Source: Arenicellales bacterium (GTDB lineage: Bacteria > Pseudomonadota > Gammaproteobacteria > BMS3Bbin11). Taken from it: 64,000 nucleotides of DNA. The notes below the pieces were generated by a model that saw only the letters and a list, made by a program, of their open reading frames with translations, was not told where the DNA came from and made no database searches. The position numbers and the translations under genes were made by a program. This document shows, piece after piece, positions 30,694-40,782 of the stretch; within the stretch, counting starts at the first letter, position 1, and each line of letters starts with the position of its first letter. The DNA lies in assembly GCA_029287915.1 (NCBI GenBank), contig JARFQE010000023.1, positions 16,537 through 80,536 on the forward strand, given 5' to 3'.

Positions 30694-31293
30694 TCAGATA
30701 AATAAACTTACATCAGCCCTATGCGCAATAGGGAGAAAACTGGCGGCGCCGATCCAGTCCTGAATTTCCGGAATAAACTCTTTCTGTTCCATGCTGAAAA
30801 GATCCACTGTCATCTGACAGGCAACCAGCTTTACATCAGCCTCAAGACAGATTGAGCGTAATTCTTCGATAGTCGCCACACCCTTGTCGCACATGGTCTT
30901 TTTCATCATGCTACTTGCCATTTTTTCAAAACCAGGCAAATTTGCCATGACGATATTGGGGATGTTCATGTTCATATCACGAAGCCAGTCAGGACCGATC
31001 GGCAATTTCATTGGCATTGCTGGATTGCCAAGCGGACTGATCTCAAGATCCAGATCTTTTTTCAGCAGATTGAGTCCATAAAAAGTAAAGAACACTGAAA
31101 CGTCCCATCCAAGTGCTGCGGCTGTCGAGGCCAGAATAAATGGTGGGTATGCCATGTCCAGTGTTCCCTTCGTCGCAATAATAGTCATCGACGGCACATG
31201 ATCAGCCTCACGCTGCGCCATCCGTTCATCAAACCATTTATTAAATAGATTCCTGTCCATTACAGGGTCTACTTGTGTTGCTGCGTTTCCCAT
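30694..31293 (-). CDS. DsrE/DsrF/DrsH-like (DsrE2-type) sulfur carrier protein
   Basis: A 199-residue protein of the DsrE2 group, which relays persulfide sulfur in the cytoplasm. It shows MTIIATKGTLDMAYPPFILASTAA, FFTFYGLNLL, and conserved cysteines in KKTMCDKGV and KLVACQMTVDLFSM, the second being the usual sulfur-binding Cys. It lies 13 bases after tusA. The tusA-dsrE2 pair occurs with rhodanese in sulfur oxidisers, but here the rhodanese is a separate, exported protein. Regulation by the neighbouring TetR is likely. Confidence 0.9.
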   Translation of the reverse strand: MGNAATQVDPVMDRNLFNKWFDERMAQREADHVPSMTIIATKGTLDMAYPPFILASTAAALGWDVSVFFTFYGLNLLKKDLDLEISPLGNPAMPMKLPIGPDWLRDMNMNIPNIVMANLPGFEKMASSMMKKTMCDKGVATIEELRSICLEADVKLVACQMTVDLFSMEQKEFIPEIQDWIGAASFLPIAHRADVSLFI

Positions 31294-31306
31294 AATATCT
31301 CTCCTG

Positions 31307-31540
31307 TCAACTCTTACGGATTATGAAAGTAAATTCACCACTTTCAGCACTGTTTTGTAGGAGCTCGTTGCCGGTCTGCTTGCAGAAAGCATCAATATCC
31401 TTGACTGAACCAGGATCTGATGAAATCAATTGCAAGGTATCGCCTGATTCTAGGCTGTTAAGCGCCTTCTTTGTTTTGAGTATTGGCAAAGGACAATTCA
31501 GTCCACGTGCATCAAGTATTGTTGTTGTTTCAATATTCAT
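31307..31540 (-). CDS. tusA: TusA-family sulfurtransferase
   Basis: A 77-residue sulfur carrier from ATG 31540 (GAGGT seven bases upstream; the track's extra 12 codons lie over the operator and are not family sequence). It carries the sulfur-binding motif LDARGLNCPLPILKTKKAL, with the active Cys, and SSDPGSVKDIDAFC. In E. coli TusA relays sulfur for tRNA thiolation; in thiotrophs it works with DsrE2 in sulfane-sulfur oxidation. The pairing here favours the second role, by inference. A palindromic operator precedes the start by about 20 bases. Confidence 0.93.
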   Translation of the reverse strand: MNIETTTILDARGLNCPLPILKTKKALNSLESGDTLQLISSDPGSVKDIDAFCKQTGNELLQNSAESGEFTFIIRKS

Positions 31541-31561
31541 AGCTTTTACCTCATTATTAGA

Positions 31562-31575
31562 TGACCGGTCGGTCA
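31562..31575. promoter_or_regulatory. TetR-type operator upstream of tusA
   Basis: TGACCG-GT-CGGTCA, an inverted repeat of 6-bp half-sites with a 2-bp centre. The same half-site recurs in the tetR promoter, so the neighbouring TetR very likely represses tusA-dsrE2. Confidence 0.8.
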
Positions 31576-31657
31576 ATTTTTAATATAAATAAATGAGCTT
31601 AAACGTTCTCCAGCTCTGATTACCATAATCTTGCCACGACACCCGGTTGAAGAATAA

Positions 31658-31668
31658 TTGACCGGTCA
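31658..31668. promoter_or_regulatory. Partial TetR-type operator between tetR and tusA
   Basis: TTGACCGGTCA shares the TTGACCG half-site of the two full operators, but its second half is degenerate. It lies in the promoter region of tusA, about 90 bases from the first site. Confidence 0.5.
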
Positions 31669-31713
31669 GTTTATATAGTAGACAAGATTTTTACCAAGTA
31701 ATTCATTCCTGTT

Positions 31714-32319
31714 TCAATGCTTATTGAGTTCAATACGGATTTTTTTTAGTGCCGAACCAAGACGGTATATGACTTCGGGGTCATTTTCTGCTTTTGCCAG
31801 CAGAATCAGTCCTTCAAGATAAGCAAGCATTGCCGCAGCTGTGGCATCACTGTCAAGTGGATCGATTATGCCCTGCTCAACCGCCTCATCCAGGGTATCT
31901 CTGAAACGATCCTTCGCTGACGTAAAGACAGCATTGAGCTTGGCGCGAAGAACATCATCCTGGGTACTGATCTCGAGAGCAAGGTTACCAAAAAGACAAC
32001 CTGGAATATGACCATTCAGGTCTTTATTAGATTTTTGCCAATAATATGCAGCATCAATCACATAATCTATTCTGTCCATTGGAGGCAATGCAGGATCAAA
32101 AGCCTCGGCGACAAACCCATTAGCCCAGTCAATGGCAAATTCATCTATGACGGCCACAACGAGATCTCTCTTGGAGGGGAAGAAATGATAAAAACTTCCC
32201 TTCTGGATTGATGCCATATCACAGATTTCCTTGATCCCCACGTCAGCATAACTACGGTTGTGGAAGCGGGTTTTCGCGACCTCTATTATTCGTTGACGGG
32301 TATCTTTGATATTGTTCAT
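31714..32319 (-). CDS. TetR-family repressor (NemR-like)
   Basis: A 201-residue regulator. The N-terminal TetR helix-turn-helix is clear (RQRIIEVAKTRFHNRSYADVGIKEICDMASIQKGSFYHFFPSKRDL, split across about residues 8-53). The ligand domain contains PGCLFGNLALEIS, typical of the NemR subgroup, where a Cys near this position responds to electrophiles. It lies upstream of tusA-dsrE2 on the same strand. A perfect operator (TTGACCGGCCGGTCAA) sits directly before its own start, indicating autorepression. A sulfur or electrophile inducer is plausible but inferred. Confidence 0.9.
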   Translation of the reverse strand: MNNIKDTRQRIIEVAKTRFHNRSYADVGIKEICDMASIQKGSFYHFFPSKRDLVVAVIDEFAIDWANGFVAEAFDPALPPMDRIDYVIDAAYYWQKSNKDLNGHIPGCLFGNLALEISTQDDVLRAKLNAVFTSAKDRFRDTLDEAVEQGIIDPLDSDATAAAMLAYLEGLILLAKAENDPEVIYRLGSALKKIRIELNKH

Positions 32320-32332
32320 ATATTAATGATAA

Positions 32333-32348
32333 TTGACCGGCCGGTCAA
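32333..32348. promoter_or_regulatory. Perfect 16-bp operator before tetR
   Basis: TTGACCGGCCGGTCAA is fully self-complementary and lies 14 bases upstream of the tetR ATG. It repeats the TGACCG half-sites and 2-bp centre of the operator before tusA. Confidence 0.85.
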
Positions 32349-32440
32349 ATGCAAGTTTAGTTTATATATGTCTGTACCAGAGGCTGCAGTAAAGGATAAT
32401 TTGCTGCAACTAGCAGTGCGGAAACAAATTCTTTAATTGA

Positions 32441-33265
<825 letters not shown>

Positions 33266-33350
33266 TCAAGCAGCCTGACAAATTGTGTTTTGACCTTTTC
33301 AAGTGTTGGTTGGCAGCCTGTCCAATTATTAGCACAGCACAAAATAAAGC

Positions 33351-35354
33351 TCAATCATCTTTATGGTCGTGCTTATTTTCTTCAGCAAACTGCTGTAATG
33401 ACTGCTGCACCAGAGCATTGAAACTGCCTGCCGGGAATTCATGCCGGTCATCTTCCTGACCAGCTTTCATACCTGTATATAGCTCGATGACGTCATCCAG
33501 TGTGGTTACCGCATGGATGGAAAAGAGACCATCATTAACCGCATTGATAACATCATCATCCAGCATCAAATCTCTCAGATTTGTTTTTGGAATGACAACA
33601 CCGGCATCTACTACCCTGCCATGCAATTGACAAAGATGGTAGAAACCTTCAATTTTTTTATTGATGTCACCGACACAAAGGATCTGTCCACGCTGATCTA
33701 TTGATCCAGTTAGTGCAAGATTCTGTGCCAGTGGTATTTCAGCAACCGCGGACAATATAGCCATTATTTCAGCTGCTGAGGCACTGTCACCATCCACATA
33801 TGCATATGATTGTTCAAATACCAGTGAAGCGATCAGTGACAATGGAGTATGGCGGCTATAGCGGGAAGCCAGCAGACTGGTAAGAATCAACACGCCCTTG
33901 CTATGAATTGAACCGCCAAGATTCACCTCGCGTTCAATATCAACAACAGCGCCATCACCTGGTCGAACTGCTGCGGTAATCCGTGCAGGCTCAAGATATG
34001 ACTGTAAACCTGAGCCAACCATGGTGAGGCCATTGATCTGTCCAATAACCTTTCCCGACAGTTCAACTTGTGTTTCACCGTTTAATATTGCCTGCATGGC
34101 CTCGTGCCGGTCTGCCATAACCCGTTGCCTGCTCTGCTGAATAACTGCTTTAATGTGTTTATCGGTTACAATTTCCTTTGCAGCCGAATTGGCCAGTAAA
34201 CTGGCTTCCCGCAGCATTCTCGAAATCATTGATCGAGAAAGCGTCAGACGATGCTGCGTACCAGTGAATTTAGCCGCCACATCGATCATCGCAGCCATTG
34301 CCTGCTTGTTTAATGGCAGACAGTGGTATTGCCTGACCAGGTCCGAAATAATTCCTGCCACAGCATTAGTGTTCTCATCATTTCTCTCGATGTCAGATTC
34401 AAATTCAGCAATGACAGGAAACAGCTGATCGAGATCTGATTCAAGGGCCTGCAGCTGGTCGAAGGTATCGGGGTCACAAAGCAGCACCACCCGGCAAAGT
34501 AGCCGGATATTTCCATTTAGTGGTTGTCCGCCACAGGCCTGCGATGATGGTGTAGATGGAATCGCATGGAGTGGAATCAGTCCGCTTTTCAGAATGTCAC
34601 GAAAAAGATTCCAATGAAGCGGATCCTCTATCAATCGCCGACCCTCAACAATCAGAAAACCATTACTGGCCTGAATCAGCGTCCCTGCATTTATTACGCT
34701 ACGACCAGTGTCTGGTTCCACACTCTGTACCCCGAGCAAGGAAGGGGCATCGGTAAATGGCTCCCATAGAATCGGCATACCTTGCTGAGAACCCGCGTGC
34801 AGAAATAACGGAATCATCCGCTGTAATTCCCGGTATTCAAACTCGGTGTTTTCACCTGCCATTAACAAGAGACTAAAATTATCCAGCCAATTTATATACT
34901 CTGTTAACAGTGTTATATCTGAAAAACCATCGGTCAGTTCCTGTAGCATCTGTGTGTGCTGTTCTGGATCATGATTAATTGTCGCCATTACCACTTGTTG
35001 ACAGACATTAATCAGGGACCTTGCATGACCGGGCTGGAGTTGTATCTCCTCGTATAGACCTGGCCTGTTGCGCACAGGAAGCAGGACACGATCCTGATCC
35101 ATCGTTGTGGCTGAGGAAGATGCCACACTGTTTAGAACTGAATCGAGACAAGCCTGTCGATTTGTCCCTTCCCTGCCAACTACAATAACATGGTAACCAG
35201 AACCTGGCATGGCTAGCGCTGTACGCAATGCTGCAACAGCACGTTTCTGGCCAGTACAGGGTTTGGCCGGTGCAAACTGATCACTGCTGTTGAAACCGAA
35301 TAAACTGTCATCGGTTGTCAGACGAAGCTGGCTTTGTGTAAGTGTTTCAATCAT
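33351..35354 (-). CDS. Lon-like (S16) ATP-binding protease
   Basis: A 667-residue protein of the LonB/YcbZ-like group. The C-terminal S16 protease domain has the Ser nucleophile in YAYVDGDSASAAEIMAIL and the Lys partner in GQILCVGDINKKIEGF. A central region (LIQASNGFLIVEGRRLIEDPLHWN) corresponds to the degenerate AAA part. The expected P-loop, GREGTNRQACL near residue 60, lacks the canonical GK[S/T], so ATP hydrolysis is doubtful. It is shorter than many relatives, which in my recollection run to nearly 800 residues. It is 10 bases downstream of the YoaA-type helicase gene. Confidence 0.85.
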   Translation of the reverse strand: MIETLTQSQLRLTTDDSLFGFNSSDQFAPAKPCTGQKRAVAALRTALAMPGSGYHVIVVGREGTNRQACLDSVLNSVASSSATTMDQDRVLLPVRNRPGLYEEIQLQPGHARSLINVCQQVVMATINHDPEQHTQMLQELTDGFSDITLLTEYINWLDNFSLLLMAGENTEFEYRELQRMIPLFLHAGSQQGMPILWEPFTDAPSLLGVQSVEPDTGRSVINAGTLIQASNGFLIVEGRRLIEDPLHWNLFRDILKSGLIPLHAIPSTPSSQACGGQPLNGNIRLLCRVVLLCDPDTFDQLQALESDLDQLFPVIAEFESDIERNDENTNAVAGIISDLVRQYHCLPLNKQAMAAMIDVAAKFTGTQHRLTLSRSMISRMLREASLLANSAAKEIVTDKHIKAVIQQSRQRVMADRHEAMQAILNGETQVELSGKVIGQINGLTMVGSGLQSYLEPARITAAVRPGDGAVVDIEREVNLGGSIHSKGVLILTSLLASRYSRHTPLSLIASLVFEQSYAYVDGDSASAAEIMAILSAVAEIPLAQNLALTGSIDQRGQILCVGDINKKIEGFYHLCQLHGRVVDAGVVIPKTNLRDLMLDDDVINAVNDGLFSIHAVTTLDDVIELYTGMKAGQEDDRHEFPAGSFNALVQQSLQQFAEENKHDHKDD

Positions 35355-35364
35355 TATAACTATC

Positions 35365-37284
35365 TCAATTCATTTCCAGGAACGTAGAAACCTCATTAAA
35401 ATCTCGGGTACGCTTCATTGGAGGAAGGCTCCTGGTAAAGATTTTGCCATAGGATTTGCTTACCAGTCGGACATCGCAAAGGACAAAAACCCCTCGATCA
35501 TCAACAGACCGAATCAGTCGACCAGCACCCTGTCGTAATGCAACAACTGCCTGTGGTAACTGCAGAGTCATAAACGGATTAAGCCCGGCACCTCGCACTG
35601 CTCGGCTACGGGCCTGCAGCACCGGGTCATCCGGTGCAGCGAATGGTAATTTATCAATAATCACTAGAGACAGGGCATCACCTTTAACATCAACTCCCTC
35701 CCAGAAACTACCTGTGCCAAGCAAGACAGCATCGCCAGTACTTCGAAAAAGCTGTAGCAGCTCATGACGGGGTGCTTCACCCTGTACCAGTAGAGGGTAA
35801 TCCAGCCTGTCCTTAAGCAGGCTTGCAGCTTCATTCAGGGCCCGAAAACTGGTGAATAGCAGAAAAGCTCTGCCACGGGAGATCTTAATGAGCTCTTCTG
35901 CCAGTTCAACAATTTTTGTGGTATGAGACTGATCATTGGGTTCGGGTAAATCCTGTGGCAGATAAAATAACGCCTGTTCTGCATAATTGAACGGACCAGC
36001 CCAGACATCAGTACTCGCATTTTCAAGCCCGAGTTGCTGCTGATAGTGGGCAAAACTTCCTGAAACTGCCAGTGTGGCAGAGGTAAAAATAATCGACCGA
36101 TCCTGCTCGCAGACCAGTTCTCTGAATTTGTCAGCAATATTCAATGGCGTGTTATGAAAACGAAAGCCCGTCTTGCTAGTTTCATACCAGAGGATAAACT
36201 CCTCGTTGTTATGACGCTCCATTGAAGCCAGCCTGTCGACTATCACCTGAGTGCGTTGATAACAGTTTTCCAGTAGATCACCCTTTGCTGCAGCGAGCTC
36301 CAGTATTTCAAGAGTCTGCAGCAAGCCCTGCTTTAAGGCCTGCAGTGCATTATTGAAACCGGGTCTTTCTTCGAGTTGCGACCAGCTGCCTTTACTGACA
36401 GATGTGCCCATTGCAAGTCGGCATTCTTTTGCCAGTTTTTCCAGCTCATCGATACGATTCTCTATGCCGCTAACACCACTCTTTTCCGCTATATCTGCCA
36501 GTCTTGTATCGCGACACAGATCCAGCATCTGCCGAAGACTGACACCAGTACTGAAATACATACTGGCGGTATCCGGAATCTGGTGTGCTTCATCAAAAAT
36601 CACCACATCTACATTAGGTAGCAACTGTCCAAAGCCTCCTTCTTTCAGTGCCAGATCAGCAAGAAATAGATGATGATTAACGACCAGGATATCTGCATCC
36701 ATAGCATCCTTCCGAGCACTATTGACAAAACAATCATCATAATGCTCGCATTTGCTACCAATGCAGTTATCGACGGTAGAAGTCACATCAGACCAGACCC
36801 GGGAGTTTTCCGGAACGCCGCTAACTTCAGCGATATCACCATGTAGTGTCGTCAATGACCATTTACTGATAACAGCCAGATCTACCAAAGGAAAGGATCG
36901 ATAGCCGGACTGGTCATTTTCCGCCTGTTCAAGGCGCTGTCGGCATAGATAATTTGAACGACCTTTTAACAGAGCCATCGTGGCAGGAATTTCCAGCGCA
37001 CGCCTGACCAGTGGCAGGTCGTGTTTATAAAGCTGGTCCTGTAGATGACGGGTACCTGTAGAAACCAGCACTTTTTTCCCTGATAACATCGCCGGTATAA
37101 GATAGGCCAGGGTTTTACCGGTACCTGTACCTGATTCAGCAATTAGAATTTCTTTATCTGATATCGCCTGTTCGATACGTGCTGCCATTTGCAGCTGCGA
37201 TTCGCGCACGCGATAGTTATCCAGCAGACTGGCGAAGGGACCGTCTTCTCCAAGCAAAGAGGTTGCGTCTGTAAGAATGGTCAA
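35365..37284 (-). CDS. yoaA: YoaA/DinG-type ATP-dependent DNA helicase with Fe-S domain
   Basis: A 639-residue XPD-like superfamily 2 helicase, about the size of E. coli YoaA. It has the Q-like VRESQLQMA, Walker A ESGTGTGKT (about 50-58), DEAH box VVIFDEAHQ, and helicase motifs VIIDKLPFAAPDDP and QGAGRLIRS near the C terminus. Four cysteines at about 114, 174, 179 and 185 fit the 4Fe-4S cluster of the family. YoaA helps repair of stalled replication forks with the HolC subunit in E. coli. It follows rfbD by 10 bases. Confidence 0.94.
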   Translation of the reverse strand: MTILTDATSLLGEDGPFASLLDNYRVRESQLQMAARIEQAISDKEILIAESGTGTGKTLAYLIPAMLSGKKVLVSTGTRHLQDQLYKHDLPLVRRALEIPATMALLKGRSNYLCRQRLEQAENDQSGYRSFPLVDLAVISKWSLTTLHGDIAEVSGVPENSRVWSDVTSTVDNCIGSKCEHYDDCFVNSARKDAMDADILVVNHHLFLADLALKEGGFGQLLPNVDVVIFDEAHQIPDTASMYFSTGVSLRQMLDLCRDTRLADIAEKSGVSGIENRIDELEKLAKECRLAMGTSVSKGSWSQLEERPGFNNALQALKQGLLQTLEILELAAAKGDLLENCYQRTQVIVDRLASMERHNNEEFILWYETSKTGFRFHNTPLNIADKFRELVCEQDRSIIFTSATLAVSGSFAHYQQQLGLENASTDVWAGPFNYAEQALFYLPQDLPEPNDQSHTTKIVELAEELIKISRGRAFLLFTSFRALNEAASLLKDRLDYPLLVQGEAPRHELLQLFRSTGDAVLLGTGSFWEGVDVKGDALSLVIIDKLPFAAPDDPVLQARSRAVRGAGLNPFMTLQLPQAVVALRQGAGRLIRSVDDRGVFVLCDVRLVSKSYGKIFTRSLPPMKRTRDFNEVSTFLEMN

Positions 37285-37294
37285 GTGTTGTGGT

Positions 37295-38179
37295 CTACTT
37301 ATTCTCCTGCATACACTGGGCTAGTGCATTTTCCCAGGCAGGAAGACGTATACCAAAAGTGTTGAACAACTTGTTATTTGATAGCACTGAATAGGCCGGT
37401 CGTTTAGCAGCAGTAGGATATTCCGCAGTCGTGATTGGAACCACCCTGGTGTCAGAAAATTCAGAAGCAGCAATTATGGCTTTGGCAAAGTCGTACCAGC
37501 TGGCCTCGCCCGCACAGGTCATATGATAGACACCACGGACCGCCGCTGAAAACTCACCGTTTAGCATGAAGTATTGCACCAGCTTCAATGTGGCATCAGA
37601 CAAGGCCGTTGTACTTGTTGGTGCGCCGACCTGATCATCAACTATCGTTAATTCATCTCGCTCTGCAGCGAGTCGCAGCATTGTGCTCAGAAAATTTTGT
37701 CCATGCATGGAGTAAACCCAGCTGGTACGAAGAATCAGTGAGTTTTCACAATGATCCAGTACAACCTTTTCACCATTGAGTTTTGTCAGCCCATAAACCG
37801 ATTCAGGGCTGGTGAGACTCTCTTCGGTGTATGGATGCCTGGCCGTCCCATTAAAGACATAATCTGTAGAATAATGAATCATTCCAGCATTTATTTCTGT
37901 TGCTGCTTTTGCCATCACTTCAGGAGCCGCGCTATTCACCATCGCTGCCAGCTCAGCATCAGACTCTGCCTTGTCAACTGCAGTATAGGCCGCCGCATTG
38001 ATAATCAGATCAGGCCTCTCATGTTTTATAACATCATGCAGACGATCAAAATGGGTCAGGTCCAGGTCCTTGATACCATATGCAGATAGTTCAACATTAT
38101 CAGACAGATTTTCACTTACCAGCGTTTTAGTTAAATCAGTCCCTAACTGACCATCACGCCCAAACAGCAGAATTTTCAT
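37295..38179 (-). CDS. rfbD: dTDP-4-dehydrorhamnose reductase
   Basis: Last step of dTDP-L-rhamnose synthesis for surface polysaccharide. The 294-residue SDR protein begins MKILLFGRDGQLGTDL (nucleotide fold) and has NAAAYTAVDKAESD, STDYVFNGTA and the catalytic YxxxK as VYGLTKLNGE, followed by LRTSWVYS. It is 32 bases downstream of rfbC. The rfbA and rfbB genes are not in the window, so the pathway must be completed elsewhere. Confidence 0.96.
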   Translation of the reverse strand: MKILLFGRDGQLGTDLTKTLVSENLSDNVELSAYGIKDLDLTHFDRLHDVIKHERPDLIINAAAYTAVDKAESDAELAAMVNSAAPEVMAKAATEINAGMIHYSTDYVFNGTARHPYTEESLTSPESVYGLTKLNGEKVVLDHCENSLILRTSWVYSMHGQNFLSTMLRLAAERDELTIVDDQVGAPTSTTALSDATLKLVQYFMLNGEFSAAVRGVYHMTCAGEASWYDFAKAIIAASEFSDTRVVPITTAEYPTAAKRPAYSVLSNNKLFNTFGIRLPAWENALAQCMQENK

Positions 38180-38211
38180 TTTGTTATATTCTTCATTTTA
38201 TGAGGCTTTGA

Positions 38212-38754
38212 TTAGCTACTTGTTAGGACAACATTTTTCAACAGCGGGGCGTTTCGGTCTTTTTCCGAAACCAATGGATCACTAATAGGCCAGTCAATAC
38301 CGATATCCGGGTCATCCCAACGAATACCACTATCTTCCGCAGGAATGTACAGTGCAGTGCATTTATAGGTCACATCAACAGTATCACTCAGCACACAAAA
38401 ACCATGTGCATATCCTGGCGGTATGTAGAGCTGATGCTTATTGTCTTCATTTAGTATCACACCATACCATTGCCCAAAGGTAGGTGATTCAGGCCGAATA
38501 TCCACCGCCACATCAAATATCTCGCCCGTCACCACACGCACCAGTTTACCCTGCCAGGTCGGGAACTGATAATGCAAACCACGAAGTACACCAGCCGTTG
38601 AACGAGAATGGTTATCCTGAACAAAATTTACCGGCAGACCATTTTGTTCAAAAACATCCGCATTAAAAGTCTCGAGAAAAAAGCCCCTGTCATCTTCAAA
38701 AATGCGTGGGACAATCAACCTAACACCCTTCAGGTGAGTATCATGAACTTCCAA
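38212..38754 (-). CDS. rfbC: dTDP-4-dehydrorhamnose 3,5-epimerase
   Basis: A 180-residue cupin epimerase. The family signatures are LIVPRIFEDDRGFFLETFN, FVQDNHSRSTAGVLRGLHYQ (catalytic His), VDIRPESPTFGQW, and YIPPGYAHGFCVLSD. It precedes rfbD on the same strand. The two genes with yoaA and the Lon-like gene form a tightly packed run of four. Confidence 0.97.
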   Translation of the reverse strand: MEVHDTHLKGVRLIVPRIFEDDRGFFLETFNADVFEQNGLPVNFVQDNHSRSTAGVLRGLHYQFPTWQGKLVRVVTGEIFDVAVDIRPESPTFGQWYGVILNEDNKHQLYIPPGYAHGFCVLSDTVDVTYKCTALYIPAEDSGIRWDDPDIGIDWPISDPLVSEKDRNAPLLKNVVLTSS

Positions 38755-38878
38755 TGAATTCTCCTCGAATTATTCCAGAAAGTAATCACGAACCGATTCG
38801 AAATCAGCTATCTTTCTTAATCAATGAAGTATACCAGCTGCAACGAAGGAGTCTCTAGCTTTGAATTGCTGTTGCCTG

Positions 38879-39670
38879 TCAATCGATCAAGCCGGTTTCT
38901 GGTGAGGAAGCAGATGCATAGGCCTTTTTGGGCATCCGCCCGGCAAGCCAGGCTTCCCGGCCGGCTCGGACCGCCTTATTCATTGCCGCTGCCATCAACA
39001 CAGGTTTGCCAGCTGCAGCAATCGCGGTATTCATCAGTACACCATCGACACCTAGCTCCATTGCTACAGCCGCATCGCTGGCAGTGCCTACTCCTGCATC
39101 GACCAGAATGGGAACTGTCGCTTCCTCGACTATAAAGCGGATATTATGTGGATTGCGAACGCCCAGACCAGAACCAATAGGAGCAGCCAGAGGCATAACA
39201 GCGACACATCCCATTTCAGCCAGTCGTTTGGCCAGGATTGGATCATCATTCATATAGACCATGACCTTAAAACCATCTTTGATCAGAGTCTCTGCAGCTT
39301 CCATTGTTGCCGGCATATCTGGGTAGAGTGTTTTCTCGTCACCCAGCACTTCCAGCTTACACAGTTGATGGCCATCCAGTAGCTCGCGGGCAAGCATACA
39401 CGTTCTGACGGCATCTTTTGCGGTATAACAGCCTGCTGTATTGGGCAGGATAGTATATTTATCGGGAGGTAATACATCGAGAATATTTGGCTCACCCGGA
39501 TTCTGACCAATATTGGTACGGCGTATGGCAATAGTGATAATCTCTGCACCACTGGCCTGTATCGCAGCGCGAGTCTCATCCATATCTTTATATTTGCCGG
39601 TCCCAACCAGAAGCCGGGATCCATATTCAATTCCTGCGATAATCAGCGGATCATTACTGCTTTCTGTCAC
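38879..39670 (-). CDS. thiG: Thiazole synthase
   Basis: Forms the thiazole phosphate ring of thiamine from deoxyxylulose phosphate, dehydroglycine and ThiS thiocarboxylate. The 263-residue TIM barrel has [35 protein letters not shown], the Schiff-base Lys in [11 protein letters not shown], and [21 protein letters not shown]. The first codon is GTG with AAGGTG five bases before it. It follows thiS by 55 bases. thiF and thiH are not seen in this window. Confidence 0.97.
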   Translation of the reverse strand: MTESSNDPLIIAGIEYGSRLLVGTGKYKDMDETRAAIQASGAEIITIAIRRTNIGQNPGEPNILDVLPPDKYTILPNTAGCYTAKDAVRTCMLARELLDGHQLCKLEVLGDEKTLYPDMPATMEAAETLIKDGFKVMVYMNDDPILAKRLAEMGCVAVMPLAAPIGSGLGVRNPHNIRFIVEEATVPILVDAGVGTASDAAVAMELGVDGVLMNTAIAAAGKPVLMAAAMNKAVRAGREAWLAGRMPKKAYASASSPETGLID

Positions 39671-39725
39671 TTATTCACCTTAATATTAATATTAGTTTTG
39701 TAAAATCTTAGCAATCTACGCATCA

Positions 39726-39929
39726 TCAGCCACCTCCGATGGCTCCGACGATTTCTATGTGGTCGCCGTCAGATATTTGCACCCTGGAATGCTGACTTGC
39801 CGGTACAATTTCCCCATTGATTTCGATTGCTATTCGTTTGCCCTGTAAATCCATATCCTGAATTAGCTCTTTGACCGTTACAGATCCGGCTAGAATTCTT
39901 GATTCACCATTAACTATAACGTCTAACAC
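39726..39929 (-). CDS. thiS: Sulfur carrier protein ThiS
   Basis: A 67-residue ubiquitin-like carrier that donates sulfur to ThiG. It ends in the essential Gly-Gly (IVGAIGGG). The start used is GTG at 39929, preceded by AGAGGAAACAAA, giving MLDVIVNGESRIL. The track's extra twelve residues (MSYNNYYSRGNK) are not conserved and lie before the ribosome-binding site. Confidence 0.95.
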   Translation of the reverse strand: MLDVIVNGESRILAGSVTVKELIQDMDLQGKRIAIEINGEIVPASQHSRVQISDGDHIEIVGAIGGG

Positions 39930-40097
39930 TTTGTTTCCTCTTGAATAATAATTGTTATAAGACAAAAATGGTACGCTGCCGTCAAATTAGTAGCAGCCAT
40001 ATTTTTTGATTGGGCATGGTAACATCAGAAGCTTCTCCAAAGCACCAAGAATGCAATTTTCATGTCATTTTGTTCAAAATATCAACGCCTGATTAAT

Positions 40098-40745
40098 TCA
40101 AAGCTTTTGTAGAAAGTCGTCGCAGACAGATCGCAATTCAATCAACTTACCATGGAAAAAATGACTGCATCCGTTAATGATTTCCAGCTGAGGTGGTTTC
40201 TTTAAAGTACGCACCCAGTTGACAACCGAGTTTATATCTACGACTTCATCTTCATCACCCTGAATCAATAACCAGGGGCAATCAATTGATTGCAGACTGG
40301 CAAAATCAAACATTCTTACCGGTGGCGCAATTGTGATCAATGCGGCGGGTTGAAACTTTGCTGCCGCTCGAAGGGCAACGTAAGAGCCAAATGAAAATCC
40401 AGCCAGCACTACTGGTAAATCCGCTTGCTGCTCGCATAACCAGTCGACAACAGCCAATGTATCATCGACCTCACCAATTCCTTCGTCATAGTTGCCATCA
40501 CTAACGCCAACACCTCTAAAGTTAAAACGAACAGCTGTCTGATCATTCGCTGCAAGTGATTTAGCCAGAGTATGAACCACCTTATTCTGCATGGTTCCGC
40601 CATACAGCGGATGAGGATGGCAGATAACTGCATTGCCCCGTGGTTCACCGGATGCGGCACAATCAACCTTTCCTTCAAGCATGCCGGACGGCCCGGGTAT
40701 GCTGACCGGGAATGAAGAAAGTCCTTCAAGGCAGCGATGAAACAT
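40098..40745 (-). CDS. Alpha/beta hydrolase (COG2945-type)
   Basis: A 215-residue predicted hydrolase. It has the family opening VICHPHPLYGGTMQNKVV, the oxyanion region FNFRGVGVSDG, the nucleophile elbow VLAGFSFGSYVAL (Ser), the acid in IQGDEDEVVD, and the His in GCSHFFHGKL. The triad is complete. Substrate is unknown. No signal peptide. It sits between thiS and fumC without evident functional link. Confidence 0.88.
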   Translation of the reverse strand: MFHRCLEGLSSFPVSIPGPSGMLEGKVDCAASGEPRGNAVICHPHPLYGGTMQNKVVHTLAKSLAANDQTAVRFNFRGVGVSDGNYDEGIGEVDDTLAVVDWLCEQQADLPVVLAGFSFGSYVALRAAAKFQPAALITIAPPVRMFDFASLQSIDCPWLLIQGDEDEVVDINSVVNWVRTLKKPPQLEIINGCSHFFHGKLIELRSVCDDFLQKL

Positions 40746-40782
40746 TTGTGCTAGGTATTAGCTAAATGGTAAAAATAAAGGA

